This document shows, piece by piece, positions 49,168-49,590 of a stretch of 49,590 bases of DNA (position 1 is the first letter of the stretch; every line of letters starts with the position of its first letter). Origin of the DNA: an uncultured Oscillospiraceae bacterium (GTDB lineage Bacteria; Bacillota; Clostridia; Oscillospirales; Oscillospiraceae); contig CANQVL010000017.1 in the NCBI GenBank assembly GCA_947627285.1, forward strand, positions 1 through 49,590, read 5' to 3'. Made by a program: the position numbers and the translations under genes. The notes below the pieces were generated by a model. It saw nothing but the letters and a program-made list of their open reading frames with translations. It searched no databases and was not told the origin of the DNA.

Positions 49168-49196
49168 ATTATACGGCGTGGGTCTTATTTTGTCAA
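49168..49196 (-). promoter_or_regulatory. Promoter of the peptide mRNA
   Basis: On the minus strand there is TTGACA (49191-49196), a 17-bp spacer and TATAAT (49168-49173), both perfect. Confidence 0.9.
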
Positions 49197-49204
49197 TCTG
49201 CTGT

Positions 49205-49452
49205 CTTCGTCGTCGCACGAGCCGCTTAACCTCGCCCCGAGGCAGACGCCAGGGGCGACTGCCTCAGGGCTCAGGCGCAGGCTCGGCTCCTCCTCTCCCC
49301 ACGCAATCATGATTGCGTGGGGGCCCCAATTTTGCGGAACACGCTTTACTTCCCCTCAGCCCAGACGCCAAAGGCGTTTGGGCTGAGGCTCAGGCGCTGT
49401 GTTCGCTCCTCCTCTCCCCACACGAACTAAAGTTCGTGTGGCGACCCCCTAT
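49205..49452. repeat. Repeat family F2, copies c and d
   Basis: Each unit has a first hairpin around GACGCC...GGCG (GAGGCAG/CTGCCTC in c; CAGCCCA/TGGGCTG in d), then GCTCAGGCGC and CGCTCCTCCTCTCCCCA (GGCTCC in c), then a second hairpin. In c this is the perfect 26-bp palindrome at 49297-49322; in d it is CCACACGAACT/AGTTCGTGTGG at 49418-49441. Stems vary but remain paired. No gene is seen in this stretch. Confidence 0.75.
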
Positions 49453-49526
49453 TTTCAACTTGACCCGCTGCGGTCACCACCCCAACAATCCCGTCATTCT
49501 CCAGAAAACCGTCCACGGCAACAGCA

Positions 49527-49590
49527 TTTACTTTTCTGGACCTTTATGCTATTATGTCAACTGAGGTGAAGGATGACATGGAAAAGCTCA
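49527..49590 (+). promoter_or_regulatory. Promoter and start of a gene running out of the window
   Basis: TTTACT (49527-49532), a 17-bp spacer and TATTAT (49550-49555) are followed by GAGGTGAAGG and an ATG at 49578 (MEKL, then the window ends). The product cannot be identified from four codons. Confidence 0.5.

Noticed and set aside
48988-49218. 76-codon minus-strand open frame (ends SRREAGTYHFDDCA)
   Set aside because: It starts upstream of the mapped-by-eye promoter and covers the folded leader; it is better read as untranslated leader of the small peptide mRNA.
48826-49386. 186-codon plus-strand open frame across the toxin-antitoxin candidate and F2 repeats
   Set aside because: It crosses terminators, promoters and repeats, has no convincing ribosome-binding site and no recognisable domain.

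Overview
The window is a GC-rich stretch of a low-GC-lineage (Bacillota) type chromosome that looks clostridial, most like an Oscillospiraceae-type gut anaerobe. This is inferred from gene content: the hprK-murB-rapZ-whiA cluster, zinc-type L28 and L32, a CBS/DRTGG manganese pyrophosphatase, RqcH and Mini-RNase III, DUF951, a FeoA-FeoB fusion with a small Cys-rich partner, and many textbook sigma-A promoters with 17-bp spacers. No rRNA, tRNA, CRISPR array or transposase was seen. Most of the window is ordinary housekeeping DNA in short operons joined by 4-nt or 1-nt stop/start overlaps.

Layout. 1-4250: hprK>murB>rapZ>whiA on the minus strand, divergent from rpmB. 4495-10876: a minus-strand group with DUF177-rpmF, a terminator, then a DUF6199-like protein, a PDZ/radical-SAM protein, der, and an MBOAT O-acyltransferase with its DHHW partner. 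11016-13759: a DUF362 protein and ppaC, convergent. 13900-18010: recQ, an ECF-transporter S component behind a structured leader, and a MATE exporter. 18202-20721: iron uptake (feoAB fusion plus small partner). 20818-23743: an ECF sigma factor, a large membrane-anchored FG-GAP-like protein and a small secreted peptide. 23850-26594: a RelE/Phd-type toxin-antitoxin pair, DUF951, rarA and a DEDDh exonuclease. 26710-28562: nth and an SLH protein. 28824-30938: mrnC and rqcH. 31133-36048: MarR, a heterodimeric ABC exporter and TetR. 36122-37895: two half-size TSUP permeases and an AI-2E-family protein. 38085-40750: hom and lysC. 40912-46300: MATE, ppk1 with a flavin reductase, and a PHP phosphoesterase. 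46564-47364: an SDR dehydrogenase. 47365-49590: an accessory patch of nested repeats, two phage-like genes and a candidate type I toxin-antitoxin locus.

The most unusual content is between genes. A hairpin-array element of about 190 nt (called E here) occurs seven times, in both orientations, usually against the 3' end of a gene. Its stems differ in sequence between copies yet stay paired, its second hairpin has a TGCG loop in all seven copies, and the short unpaired stretches are conserved. Two further families (F2, four copies; R3, two copies) show the same paired changes. I do not recognise any of the three. At 48774-49196 two consensus promoters face each other. One would drive a structured mRNA for a 30-residue hydrophobic peptide with a sequestered Shine-Dalgarno; the other would drive a short antisense RNA ending at a hairpin over the peptide's stop codon.

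Other regulatory points: nth and the exonuclease gene are divergent and appear to share one palindromic -35 hexamer. lysC carries an internal Shine-Dalgarno and TTG in the right place for a separate beta subunit. Both MATE genes, the ECF S-component gene and tetR have palindromes or hairpins at or just after the promoter.
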